Source: Eretmocerus hayati
Lineage: Eukaryota; Arthropoda; Insecta; Hymenoptera; Aphelinidae
Direction of reading: 5' to 3'
Assembly (NCBI GenBank): GCA_029851415.1
Contig: CM056742.1
Span: forward strand, 64,723,454-64,787,453
DNA length: 64,000 nt
Part shown: in pieces, positions 43,384 to 55,416 of the stretch
Layout of the letters: every line of letters starts with the position of its first letter
Position numbering within the stretch: the first letter of the stretch is position 1
Notes under the pieces: generated by a model
The model's input: the letters and a program-made list of their open reading frames with translations, nothing else
Database searches by the model: none
Told to the model about the DNA's origin: nothing
Position numbers and translations under genes: made by a program

Positions 43384-45044
43384 ATACGCTGCTGAAAGTG
43401 ATTAGCAGAATGCTTTCTCAAACAAATTTCAAGACATCAACATCTCATCTACCGAGTATCTGAAATTTGAAATATCATAATTTTTCTTCAGAACGAAAAT
43501 AACTTTATATGTTCCCAAAATCACACATTCATCAAAACCATATTTCGATCGGAAAATCTTTAATCTTTCTCAATAACAAGTCAGTTTTCCTCCATGAAAT
43601 TCAGTTTCTCTTTCTCTGAAGATTTACAAAATTTTAACAAAAAGATCTCTCATAGATAATTTGGACTCATTTGGATCCGCTTTAGAAATATGAAGGATTT
43701 TGACAAGAACGCCCTTTGAAGTTCCAAATCGATTGTTTCATACGCAATATTTGCTAGAATGCTATTTGGATGAGGGGAAGAGGTGTATATACAGAAATAC
43801 ACGACGGAAAAGCCATAACATTGCATTTCATGAGACACGAGATATCTGATACACTTGTACGAATCTGTATGAAAATCCGAGGATAGATTTTTAATAATCC
43901 AGCATTAGTGCTAGAGAATTTTGAACTTGCTCCAATGAGTATTTTTAGACTTGTAAATTCTTTCATACCAAATTTCGAATCTTTCTGCAACAAAGCACAT
44001 GATAAGAATAATTTATACTTCTTCCTGTTAACTCAAGAATAAGTGAGATGCATGATCTGGATGTATCTCGACATTGGCAATTGATTGGTTGATACGAAAT
44101 TCTTGTGGAGGGTCAATTACATGGGAAAGTGAGGTAATATGTGGTCGCAAACGGAGAAACCGGAATAATATGGCTTCATGAGTAACGCGAAAACTCAAAA
44201 ACGCTTTGATAGATTATCCTAAAACTCTGTAGGTTAGTTGAAAAGACTCTTTCGCTGAGGCCAGTGAATTTTGAGCATTATCCGATGAGTATTTTTTGGC
44301 GTATGAACTTTTTCATGACAAATTTTCAATTCATATAAAAAAAGCATATCTTACAAATGATTTGTACTTCCTAGTCGTACTTGGAAAAATTCCTAGAGAC
44401 GTAATTCTGATGTTCTTTGAGATCTTAAATCGATTGGTTGATGCGGAATTTTGTTAAAATGTCATTATCATGGTCTTAGAGACCAATGTAAAAAGCAGAA
44501 CAAGGAAGCTAGAATAAAGTGGGAAGAAATCAAAATTGTGTATCAACCAATCAATTGAGCACCTGTAAATACCTTGATATTGACCGATTCATATTTTTCA
44601 AGGCAGGAGGAAAAAATATAATTAGTCTTTAGGATATTGAGGATTGCCAAATTTTCAGCAAAAAATTCATAACCCAGGGAATAATGGTCGGGGGGTGATG
44701 AAATTGCAGCGTTTCCATCTACAGATGCCACCAAATATGTGTGCGAAATTTGAAAGGGATTGGTGGAAATGGTGAGGAGTTTTGTTGCGACATAGAAAAC
44801 AACATACTTCACACACATACACTCAGACACGGTCAGAGGGCTCGAAAGATGGGGTGATCGTAATTCTCCAAGGCGTTACCAAAGAAAAAACTGTTACCTA
44901 TAATCGATGGATCCAGGGAAAACGAGGAGGACAGTACAATTTTCATATATCCAAGAGCTTTACTGGGGGAGAAAAAAATAAGTTGAAAAAAATTTCGAGG
45001 AAAATCTACTACTATCAAATGAAAGCTTTCTCTTTTGAGAAAGC
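43384..45044 (+). mobile_element. Degenerate repeat-filled element, copy 1
   Basis: It starts atacgctgctgaaagtgattagcaga-like (43,384) and ends in a stem-loop aaagctttctcttttgagaa (45,022-45,044). Inside are diverged units of about 350 bp around cgattggttgat (near 43,728, 44,085, 44,430) and a CA-rich block 215 bp before the end. Copy 2 at 48,949-51,080 has the same start, unit type, CA block spacing and end hairpin. The 3' hairpin recalls Helitron ends but no CTRR end was fixed. Non-coding. Confidence 0.55.
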
Positions 45045-45904
45045 AAAACTGGCCTCGCAGCGAACGTATTGGAAACTAAGACTGGACTTTGTTCAACATG
45101 ACTACCTGGAGATGAACAAATTGACAATCTCTAGCTGGAAAATGAGTGATTTGATTCATTTTCCCAACCATGGTGAGTATTCACAAGTCTTTGCGCGCCT
45201 TGTCTTACAATCTGAGGGACAAATATCAGTTGGTTTCGATCAGGCCCAATGTTGACCATTACTGAGCCTAGCTCCAAAAATAGTCTCACACTAACTATCA
45301 TAAATCAAAAGTAGGAAGAACTCCCACTTTTGCAGGAGACATGTAGAACAACTACCACTCCAATAGTCACCTTCACAGACAAAAACGGATGGTTGAGAGA
45401 AAGCTTGCAAGAACGGGGAAGAACACAGGTTAGACATTCGTCAACAAGTTGGACTGCGATGACTATGACGGTCAGTGACCGTTGTTTCATCGCAGTTCAC
45501 TTTCCGAGGTGTGTCATTACAGAACGCCTCATTTTTATGGAAAGTATCCCAATTACAATGAGAAAGCGCCAACCTTGTAAGTCTCGAACTCGTCTCAAAC
45601 TCTTAGCATCATCTTTTTTGATAGATGATGAAGGTATCTTCAAGAGTTTAATTTCATGAACCTCCTATGCTGAATAACGGATATGAAGACTAGCATTGCT
45701 CGTATAGGCTCATGTTGTGAGAAAAGTATTCAGATATTCTGATAATGTCCATGTACATACATAGCTGTATGAGAATAGGGAAAACCACAAAATTAACCCT
45801 TGAATATACCTTTAATTCTGACCAAAATGAACCCAGAATTTCGCCAGGATCCACATTTCACAAGATTGGACCTCTTTTTGTAAAATGAGAGAAAGATCAC
45901 CTAC

Positions 45905-46953
45905 CTTGTACCACTCCCAGTTTTCTTATCAAATTTGTACAAGTAGTCTTCATGCCACTTTCGGCATGACTTTTGGATCAGCCCAGGGGAACCAATTCCC
46001 GGAACGGGTCCCACGTTTACACCCGGCTCGGCACTGCTGGCATCGTTGACCTATCAATATCAAGATCAGAGCTTTGATTATACGTTCTACGTAGGAAAAG
46101 TGAAGAGATACACAGGTCATAAGATGTATCTGAACCTCGCTTTGCATCACCGAAGCTTTATCTCCGATGTTTCCAAACTTCATTCGCATAATGTCACGAA
46201 TTTTCTCAACCTGCTGCTGTGCAAGTTCGCTTTGCCGCTGTTCTTGGGCTTTCTCAGATACTGGTTGAGAATCTTCTCTCTGCTCTTGAAGTGATGGCTG
46301 TGGTTGTGCTGCTGGAGGCAAAACTGAAGGGACTTTTGAGTTGAGCAAATCGATGATCTTATTGACTTTGTCAGTCAGTCTCTTATTCCTCTTTCTTGCG
46401 CTATCAATCCCTCTCACATTGATTTTATCGAGCTCCGATAGAACTTCGTTAAGCGCTTCTTTTGGAAACACATACTCTAACTCGTTTCTTGACTTTGCCT
46501 TGCATGATGTGACAAGCTGCTCGAGTGAACTCACATACTTGAGGATATGATCCATTTGCTCTAAAAATTTGGCGGAGGAGTTGTATCATGATTATGGTTA
46601 GACCATCGTAATGAAAAACCATGTGGATATAGCTCGTGAGACTAATGAAATTCAAGAATTTTCAACCCAGTGATATTTTGCTAATCCATATAATTGGTTG
46701 CTACTGATCGAAATTCGAGAAGTTTGGACGAAAAGTTCTTCGATTGATGCGAAACTCTATTTCAAGAAGGAAAGGTGTGGATGGTATATTTCCCACCTGT
46801 GCATTCGGATTTTCGATCTTTCACTTGGAGAAATGGAGTAGAACTAGGTAGTCTCGAAGGCTGTGCTTCATTTAAAGTCCCGACTTTTGGCTGCTCCGAA
46901 GCTGGCAATAGTGAGGTATCGTCTGGGCTGAGATGTTCTGGAGGTCTCCGTGA
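45905..46953 (-). CDS. Three linked exons, probable N-terminus of the FLYWCH/MULE gene
   Basis: Exons 46,797-46,953, 46,136-46,560 and 45,905-46,050 join in phase with GT-AG borders (the second donor, gag|gttcag, is weak). The product, about 242 residues, has a Pro/Ser-rich start, a helical segment MDHILKYVSSLEQLVTSCKA to RKRNKRLTDKVNKIIDLLNS, a Gln/Glu-rich coiled coil (QEQREDSQPVSEKAQEQRQS), and an end KWHEDYLYKFDKKTGSGTR that looks like the first strand of a FLYWCH finger. The next finger half is at 42.8 kb on the same strand, so this is likely the 5' part of that pseudogene. The exon with the start codon was not found. The linkage is inferred, the exons are well supported. Confidence 0.6.
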
Positions 46954-48068
46954 CTGGAATTTATAATAGTGATCGCTAGTACTATGTGGTGCTCATATTT
47001 GATTCACAAGAATCACGGAGATTATTAATAAGCCATATCAAAATGCGCATTGAAGGCTTAGAGTGGAAGATTAGTTGCTTGTTGTGTTGTAACTATTTTA
47101 TATTTGCACTCCATTCAAAAACTTGGAGGGAAAATTGTTGATTTCCAACTACCGAAACGCATCGGGGTCTAGCATCCTGGAGACATGAAGAATACACACC
47201 GTCGAGGTTTGAAACTCTCATGTTCGGGTCCCTATCAGCCTCGCTACCAGCTGCGGATCAGCTTATAACGGACAATCTCCGGTGAATTTAATCAAAATCC
47301 AAATAAGCTGATCTGAATAATCGTCAGGTTCAAGCGCATTCAAGTCGAGTACAAAGTAATACAGCTAGATTTCATTGAACTACGAGGATTTCTCGATTGA
47401 TTTACAGTTATACTGGCGTATTTCCATCTAACATATCAATCATGATAACGTATTTTAACCTAACATACAGATTTGACTCAGCGATAGAAAAAGCAGAAAA
47501 TCTTGCTGGCGAGTTTCCGTATTTCCTGGAATGTAGTCTCAATCCGAGCACTCTCAATTGACTACATATGAAATTCACTATGTGCGTAGAATAGGAAAAA
47601 TCCAGACCAATTATATAGTTCTCAGAAAGTTTTGAACCATTTTCCGTATGAAAAATGGCAAGAATCAGAATTTAACACAACATTTCCTTAGATAGTGGAG
47701 TGGACCAAGAACGGATTTTTCCGAGGATCGATACGCGCTAGCGTGGGAATTTTGTGTTTGTATATTATGTAAATATGGATAAATTTTCACGGCACTGAGA
47801 AATGAGACTTTAGGTCTCAAACAGAGCTATCAATCTCTCATCAAATTTATTACAAGTTTCAAATAAATAAAAAACGAATTTGGCCATAATATTAATCCTA
47901 GTCTAGGCATGTGCAATCTGTCTGATTATCATTTAAGTCAGCTATTCGGAATGTCCGATAAGATTAAAAGTAAAGGCCTCGTTTCTGTCTCTCACAATTC
48001 AGTATTTCCTCATATGAGTGATTTTCTAGAATAGCTGTATCTCGTGGAACTACTTTCTCGACTTGCAA
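46954..48068. other. Intergenic, no supported feature
   Basis: AT-rich sequence upstream of the first recognised exon. A missing first exon of the FLYWCH/MULE-like gene might lie here, but no candidate with a convincing donor was seen. Confidence 0.4.
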
Positions 48069-48454
48069 TTAAGGGGATGTCGGAGTCTCGCGTGGAACGA
48101 GAAAACACTTTATGCAATCATTTTTACACCGATTGAGATGGGGGTGGTCGCAAAGATTTCGGAATTACTTCAGAAATCGGTCTCTGGTGCGAATGGTAAG
48201 AACGATCGTCTCCATCTGTCATAAGAATCGATCTAAGGTGCAAGGTCGCGATCTCTGAGAATCATACTCGCAATATCGCGCATTTCCTGGTTCACTCCAA
48301 GAGCGAGGGAAACTTTTATTTCCATAGGTTGTACCAGAGGCCGATTCTTGAAGAAATTCCGAATCATTCGCGACCACCATCGTCTTATTTGATGTAGAAA
48401 CCATTGCGTAAAGTGTTTTTTCGTTAATGCAGTGAGACTCCGACATCCCCTTAA
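48069..48454. mobile_element. TTAA-flanked foldback MITE
   Basis: TTAA at 48,069-48,072 and 48,451-48,454. The arms start ggggatgtcggagtctc and pair imperfectly for about 120 bp (through gtggtcgc and ttcggaatt). The centre is about 145 bp. The tip differs from the MITE at 38,463, so it is a separate TTAA-type family. Non-coding. Confidence 0.8.
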
Positions 48455-48948
48455 GGGGGTGTGTGGAAGAAGAGCGTAATTAAAAAAGGATCATTTTGAT
48501 GAAATCAAAAAAAACTGACTAAAAACCACCAGAGGAGTATTTGGACCAGTTGATCTGACTTATTTGGAAGGAGATGGCATTCTCGAAATAGCCCAACCTG
48601 CACCGGGGAATAAAATTTGATCTTGAGCTTTTTTAGCAATTTAAAAAAATGCAGCTACGCCCTTTCTCCAAATACAAGGCCAAATTTTGGCGCACCTTTC
48701 TCACAAAAAGTGGAATCAAATCTCGAAATCGAGTCCAATCACGCTGAAAGTCCACAAGCATGCTAGTGGGCACCTACTGAAAGATGTTTCATAGTGGTGG
48801 AGTTGTTCGATCCATACTCAGCTACTCTGTACTCGCGGAAAGCTCAATATGGACAACCAAAAATATGGAAGATCTAAAGTTACCATATCAATGTTTAAGA
48901 ACTCATTTTGAAGGTAGAAGAAAATGTTCTGATAGTTTCAATCCATAA

Positions 48949-51080
48949 ATACGCTGCTGAAAGAAATTAGCAGAGAGCTTTCTCTTAGTGAGATCTGGGA
49001 TAACTTAGAAAGAATGTAATTTTTCGAGTGACAACTTTTCATTCACTGTTCTTTACATGTTTTGAAGCGACTTCGACTTTGAGTGGATGAAATTCGTTCT
49101 CAATCAATTGATGTAAAGTGATGGGGAAGTATATCTCTAGTGAATTAAAAGGTGCATATATTAATCAAAGGAGGAGATATGAGAATAAAAGGAGATTTAG
49201 ATGGAATTTCGTCGACTTATTTTCACAAGATTGACTCGTAGGGGAATCCAGATGATCTAGAGCAGGGTTTTTTTGGCAAGATATATCATTTGGTTGATCC
49301 GGAATTTCAATGAAGTTGGTGTAAAAATGATCAAAATGGAATTTTTCGTAGAATTGATGATTTTCCGAGGATATATTGAATTTCAATCACATTCCAATCA
49401 ATTTAGAAAATCTCGGTATCAACCAACTGATTCAAGATGCTGGGAAAGTATCTCTATAGTTCATTAAAAAGTTCATAGATTAGTTGGAGAAGTAGATATG
49501 AGACCTCTTTGGGAAAATATTTACGCTTTGGTACACGAAATTTCGATCAAATTGGCTTGAAGATGATTGAAATGACGATTTTGGTGGAAATTTCCAGTTT
49601 TTGTGGGAAGAACCTTCAATTTGATAACGATTTAATAGTTGAACTGAAATTTGGTATGAACCAATTAGTGAGGAATGTTCGAAAAGTATCCTTTCAGGTA
49701 GATGAAAGTTTGGTAAATTATTTGTAAAGGGAGATAAGGGAGAGAAATGGATGAACGGAACAAATGTTTCATCACTTTTTGAGTTATTTTTCCAAGGAAG
49801 ATTGTTAGCGGAGATGAGGGAACCTAAACTATATTTTACCCAACAATATGTATCGTTTGGTTGGGAAGAAATTTTGATGAAATTGGTTTGAGGATAAAAT
49901 CACGATTTCGGTGGAAATTTCAGTTTTTGTGGAAAGAAACTTCATTCTGATCGTGATTTATAAGTTAAACTGAAATTCCGTATTAACCAACTCATGAATA
50001 TTGTTCGAAGAATGTGCATTTAGGTCGAAAAAGTTTGGTGGATAGAGGAGAAAATTGAATATTGGGGAAGAAGGTTTTATTATTTTTTGAGCTATTTTTT
50101 TTTAAGAAGCTTGTTAGTGGAAATTGGGGAATCTAAACTATATTTCTTTATCCAATATGTATCATTTGGTTGAGACATAATTTCGATAAAATTGTTTTGA
50201 ACGCTACTAGAATGAAGATTTTGGTGAAAATTCCAATTTTTTCCAAAATACCGAGGTTTAAAGGGATTAAATAGAATTTCGGCAATAACCAATCGATCGA
50301 TCACGCAGAAAAAATAATAGTTTTGGTTATTAAAATCGAGATAAATGATAAAGGAAAGTAGGAGGAATAATGAATATTAAAAAACATTTTCGATTATTTT
50401 TTGATTTATTCTTTAGAGGAGGCTTTTTAGAGGGATTCGGGCCATCTAGTCTGAGGTTTTTTGGATGATATATATTGTTTGGTTGAGACGAAATTTGGAT
50501 GCAGTGGGTTTAAAAAGGGTCAAAATGATATCTTTGGTGAGAATTTTGATTTTTTCGGAAATTTGAGATCTGTTAAGATTGAATGAAATTTCGGTATTAA
50601 CCAATCGATAGATCAAGCAAAAAAAATCATAGTTTAGGTGACTCAATTCGTGGTGAGACCGTGTTAGAGAAAGATATTTATGTATTAAAAGTCGAATTTT
50701 GAGCACTTTTGCTTCAAAAAGCCCATGGATCAAATTTGACTGGGAGTCGTGAGCTGCCAAATCACTGGGCTATTAGAAATTGGATTCTGTTGATAAGGTG
50801 AACAGTAAAAGAGAAAGCGTGTCCGGTATAAAACAACATACGCGCACACACACCCACATACATACACGGACAAAGAGCAGGGAATATGAGCCTCTAGCAT
50901 ATTTTAGAGGCTACTAGGAAGAAGAGTGTCACCTAGAATTGATAGATTTCGGCGAGAGGAAGAGAATGGTCTAAGGTTTTTTTAGATAAAAGTTTTTTTT
51001 GGAAAATCTGTTGGTTTCAATGAAATATTTGATGACGTTTTCGTTGGGGTCAAAACAAAGCTTTCTCTTCAGAGAAAGCT
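48949..51080 (+). mobile_element. Degenerate repeat-filled element, copy 2
   Basis: The start atacgctgctgaaagaaatt and the terminal stem-loop aagctttctcttcagagaaa (51,058-51,080) match copy 1 at 43,384-45,044. The interior is a diverged tandem array of about 300-bp units, each with a ttggttgagacgaaattt-like core (near 49,285, 49,527, 49,852, 50,154, 50,468) and an inverted accaatcgat-like part. A CA-rich block sits about 215 bp before the end. Non-coding. Confidence 0.6.
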
Positions 51081-51130
51081 GAATGAGTTTCCGTGCTGAG
51101 GGGAATTTTTCGAAAATTTTTCCATTTGTG

Positions 51131-51440
51131 GTTATGCCCTTTTCCCGAACCTCGCCGAACTCACGCCTTTTCTCCGAAAGTTTTCGCCCTTTTGGTTCTG
51201 GTCAATCAGCGGCTCACGCCCTTTTGGAATTTAAACATGCTAGTTACGCCCTTTTTCCATATTTTCGAAAAGTTATCGACAAAGTTACGAGGGTAGAATG
51301 GCGTTTACGCCTTTTTTAATCTCATTTTCTGCAGTCACGCCCTTTTGGATTTTTTCCTGCAGTTACGCCCTCTTTCCATACTCCCGAAGCTTGATCGAAG
51401 TAGTTACGCCCTTTCGGATTTTTTGTATGCAGTCATGCTT
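51131..51440 (+). repeat. Cluster of GTTACGCCCTTTT motifs
   Basis: About ten copies of (gtt/gtc/ctc)acgccctttt occur in 310 bp, at about 51,131, 51,161, 51,184, 51,213, 51,242, 51,304, 51,333, 51,361, 51,402 and 51,431. Spacing alternates near 29 and 41-62 bp, and the DNA between motifs is not conserved. Further isolated copies occur at 48,655, 53,283 and 53,440. It is not a simple tandem repeat. Both strands lack an adjoining gene. Confidence 0.7.
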
Positions 51441-52105
51441 TTTTGGGAATTGGTGGTGGAATACATCGAAGTGAACTTTCAAAAGATCACAAGTGATTTT
51501 CTTCATTTTCGTGCATTGAAAGAAGAAGTTTCCCAGAGTTATCTCACTCATGATATCTCGGTCCAAGATAGAGCTATCCTATTAATTCTACCAAAAATTA
51601 GAGAAGTGAGTCCATACGTCTGTAGTTTGCTTATAACTTTGAACTGTTTCAACCGATTTCTATTTTAATAACGGCATTTGAGAAATGACTCAAAAACCTA
51701 TCCGCTAACTTTTGGTTGGAACCCTTCACGCCTTTCCTCACTGCCTCCTGGCTAGAATACTCACAAGTCGAGATTTTTTTCCTCTGTCCTTATTTCCCTA
51801 ACTGTATGATAATTAACCGCATGTATCTGACTTCTCAGTTTTTGTTCATACTTCTCGATCACCCTGGAGCTTTTTATATTTCCTATAAGAATCTCAAGAA
51901 ACTTGAGAAAGGAGTTTTTCCTCTACGAAATTTCCTCAGATAGAACTGCATGACCCCATTGTACCGATAAGATTGAATCAATCGAGGACGAATCTTTCTA
52001 GTATCATTTTGGATAATGAATGCTCAAATTGAGTGGAAAGTCGTTTAGAAAGAAAATCTCGTATCAGTGATCAGCATCTATTCGCAGGAGATGCTCATTA
52101 CGTAG
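51441..52105. other. Intergenic, no supported feature
   Basis: AT-rich sequence with overlapping short frames and no recognisable signal. Confidence 0.4.
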
Positions 52106-52246
52106 GTACACTCGGGAGGAAGGTGAAATGCAGTGCATCGAGATCTACTGTCTTACTCGCACTCATAGGTCTAGGACCCCAACCTATGAGTGCGAGTGAG
52201 ACGGCTGATCTCGATGCACTGCAGTTCAGCTTCCTCCCGAGTGTAC
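52106..52246. repeat. Long hairpin (65-bp arms), MITE copy 2 or miRNA-like stem
   Basis: Arms 52,106-52,170 and 52,182-52,246 pair with about six mismatches around an 11-base loop. The tips are gtacactcgggagg and its inverse. The mid-arm is tgcagtgcatcgagatc. The same tip and ctgtcttactc segment occur at 9,716, so the hairpin belongs to a dispersed family. Its size and near-perfect pairing would suit Dicer processing if transcribed, but no expression evidence is available. Confidence 0.8.
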
Positions 52247-53599
52247 TTAGGAAATAGCCCATGCGACTTTTTCTATGACTCTGGGACTACTTTTGATCGG
52301 TAGCTAGTCTGTTTTTTTCGAAGAATCTCTTTTGCAGAAGATGATCCGAAGCAGATGGACTAGAATGGCAGGTCAGGGATGAAAAATGGAATTCATAGTT
52401 ATAGAGCCCGTGAGTTCTAGGATAGCTCAAAAATTCCTTTAAGATTTGGATGCGTACGTTTCTGGTTCTACTGTATCGCATTGAGTCAAGCAAATAGTTA
52501 TTTTGAAGGAAAATGAATCGGACACCGATTAGAGACTGATTTTAGCCCAGAATCTACGTATATGCGCAAAAAATTCGCATGTAACGAATCATGGCTCAGG
52601 TCTCTGTAGTTTTGTTCTATCAATTGTTCATTTTCTGGACATCAACGCGAATTTCGGCCATTGAAATAAGTTTGAATAGGTAGAATCATCATTCCTTCTC
52701 TCTCTATCGATTAAGAGCTCCAGATAAATTCTGGCAAGAGACATTCTGAAAAAATCAGATCAGCCATCAAATAAAAATAGTTCCAGAGACGTAGAAAAAT
52801 GAGCGTGTGCTTAAACACGAATAGATAACATTGGCGTTCAAAATGGTCAAGATCATTCAACTCCTTAGTTTAATAATCGTGAAACTTCTGCGATCGTTAT
52901 TCTTTGATTTTTTATGTTCAACCGCGGCGTTTGATTGGGGTGTGAACACTTTCCTGTATGATTTTATGGAAAACGGGCTCAATAAAGCACGGGTCCGCCC
53001 AATACTATCGAGATGGAATATGGTTTCGCATTGGTGAAAAATGATGAGTGAAACGCGATGTTACAAAACGCGCTTTGTTCAACAAGGTATAAGTAATTTA
53101 CGGCTTCACAATTACTATTGAGAATTTGATTCTAAATTTCTAATACCAAATATTTCGGGTGGTTTGATTCACTGCAGGCTGGAAGGCAGCCAAACTAGTA
53201 TAAAGAGATGAAAATTCGGAAAATGGCCGTAACTTCCATCAATTCATGAGCAAAAGGACATAGTTCACATAATGTAGAGGCATTTACGCCCTTCTGTCAA
53301 ATCGCAGAAAGGGCGTAATGGCGTTCAAGCCCCTATCAAAGCCTCGAGGTTCGTAAACACATTTGACAAAACGGGTTTCATGGGTAGCTACAACACCCCT
53401 CAGAGGGCTCAAAAAGCGAAAGGACAAAAAAGGCGTGACTGGCATGCGCCCTTTTTCCACGCAGCCCCTTAATCGATACAGCTCATCGTTTGTCTCGGGG
53501 CACTACGAACATTGTGATACAATGAGTTGGACTCATGAAAATTCAAAAGAAAATGTGAATGATTAAATATCTTTTGGCGTTTTTGGTTGCTGCAAAAAC
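52247..53599. other. Intergenic, scattered ACGCCCTTTT motifs only
   Basis: AT-rich. Near 53,283-53,325 a small inverted pair tacgcccttctg/cagaaagggcgta occurs, part of the motif family clustered at 51.1-51.4 kb. No gene supported. Confidence 0.45.
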
Positions 53600-53791
53600 C
53601 TATTGAAACTTGCCCAGTCGAGTGCGCCAAAAGTGCTTCACTCTATTTTTCTTCGTGAAAAGTTGTTGATTCCCCGCGTCATGGATCAATTTGTATCCGA
53701 ACGTTTCTAAATACTGATCACGTGATGTGATTTCCCGGCCGAAAAACAGTGATATAGACCACGACTGGGACTGTGATGCAATTTTACTCAC

Positions 53792-55416
53792 GTCGATCGA
53801 ACGCGGTAGTCATTCAAACTCTTCTGCCAGCCAGTTTCCAATGTTGGATTTTGTATACCGCATCCGATCCTGTCTGTTGTAGCAACAGTAGTCGTAGTGG
53901 CCAGCGGGAAGAATTCTGTACAGGCTGCAGACTCAGTAGTGAATGCTGGAATTTGCGCGCAGAAACTTTTGCTGACTCTCGAGACTGTGCCTGTCCCCGG
54001 AGCTTGCGCATGTAGAATTTCCGTTGCTGTAGCAGTCTGCGCCGGAGCTCGCTGTTAGGAATTTTTATTGATCAGGAAATAGTTGGTGCCAGAGCTTACG
54101 CAAATATACTGATCTCATTGCGAAATTTTCTATATATAAAACAGTGAGCCAGACCATGCCAAAAATTGTTATAAAATCTCACTTACTGCCCTGAAATTGT
54201 GTAATTGACCGAAATTCAAACTTTTGTTCGGGCCAGTCTTCAATGTCGGATCTTGCAGACCGATATTCACTCTGCCCGTTGAACAAACAGTAACCATAGG
54301 AGCATGCGGAACAGAGTTTGTGCTGGCTGCAGGTCCAACAGTGAACGCTGGAGCTTGCGCACGGAAACATTGGCCTGCCACGGAGACTGAACCTGACACC
54401 AGAGTGTGAGCGGGAACATTTGTTGCCGTTGCAGCAGTCGACGCCTGAACCCACTGCTGGAAATTTGTATTTATAAGAGAGAAGTCGATTCCGAAGCTTG
54501 AGGGAGAATACTAACTTTGTCTCGTGACTCTGTGGCTACGAGACAGTAACATAGACCATGAGTGAGATGATAATGCAAATTCACTCACTCCGATCGAATG
54601 CGGTAGTTGGCTTGAACTCAAAGACCGTCTTAAGCCAGTTTCCGATGTTGGATTTAGCAGACCGCACTCAAACCTGCCCATTGGAACAGCTCTGGCCACA
54701 GAGGACAGCGGAAAGAAATTCCTGCTCGCTCCAGGTACTGCAGTGAATGCTGGAGCTTGCGCGTGGAAACGTTGCCCTGCCGCGGAGACTGTAGTTGAAA
54801 CCAGAGCTCGGACGGGGGAGTTGGGCGCGATTTGAGCGGTGGATGCCGTGATTCGCTGCTGGAAATTTGAAATCATGAGAGAGAAGCTGATGGCAGAGCT
54901 TGTGCGAGAATCGTGACTTCGTCTCGTGTATTCGAGGCTACGAAACCGTAAATTCAACAATAACTGAAATCATAATACAAGTTAACTCACTGCGATCGAA
55001 TGAGGTAGTTGGCTGAAATTCAAACTCTGAATCGGAACAGTCTTCGTTGTTCGATTTCGCATATCGCAGTTTACCCAGCCTGTCGAAACTATGGTGGTCG
55101 TTGAAGCTCGCTGGGAAAAATTCGTGCTGGTACCAGGCACAGCTAAAGTCGGAGCTGGTGCGCAGAAACTCCCGCAGGCCACGGAGACATTGGTTGACCC
55201 CGAAGCTCTCTCGGAAAAACTTGACGTCGTTGTAGCAGTTGAAGCCAGGACTCGCTGATGGAGGTTTTCATGAATCGGCGCAAGAATTGGTGTTACAGCT
55301 TGGAGACCATGATTTAATCCGGCCGGCGGAACGAGAGTTGACGGAGATGGCGAGTTTTCCCAAGTCCGGAAGAACGTATTTCTCCGTGCACTCACTGATT
55401 CTGTATCGTCATCCAT
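53792..55416 (-). CDS. Gene with four tandemly duplicated exons, unknown function
   Basis: Exon 1 (54,991-55,416) starts MDDDTESVSARRNTFFRTWE and has a 52-codon unique head, then repeat unit 1. Exons 2 (54,589-54,858) and 3 (54,187-54,456) are each exactly 270 nt, phase 0 to phase 0, with tttccag acceptors and gtgagt or gtaagt donors. Exon 4 (53,792-54,051) is 260 nt and shifts frame near its end. Exon ends are 402, 402 and 395 bp apart, so exon and intron were duplicated together. The units are Thr/Ser/Ala/Pro-rich (FHAQAPAFTAVPGASRNF, NPTSETGLRRSLSSSQLPHS) and divergent. No signal peptide, membrane segment or known domain is seen. The 3' end is not resolved: a 53,600-53,791 frame could follow. 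I do not recognise the family. Confidence 0.65.

Noticed and set aside
44782..45255. 157-codon plus-strand frame
   Set aside because: It lies across the end of a repeat-filled element and its terminal hairpin, with composition like non-coding DNA and no domain.
45440..45573. Minus-strand exon reading LALSHCNWDTFHKNEAFCND with a possible finger end TDRHSH
   Set aside because: The acceptor and phase fit the preceding exon, but there is no usable donor, and a better FLYWCH second half exists at 42.7-42.8 kb. It was left out of the gene model.
53600..53791. Minus-strand frame ending RVKHFWRTRLGKFQ as last exon of the tandem-exon gene
   Set aside because: It would fit in phase only if exon 4 were undamaged, and its first part is homologous to the intron of the other units.
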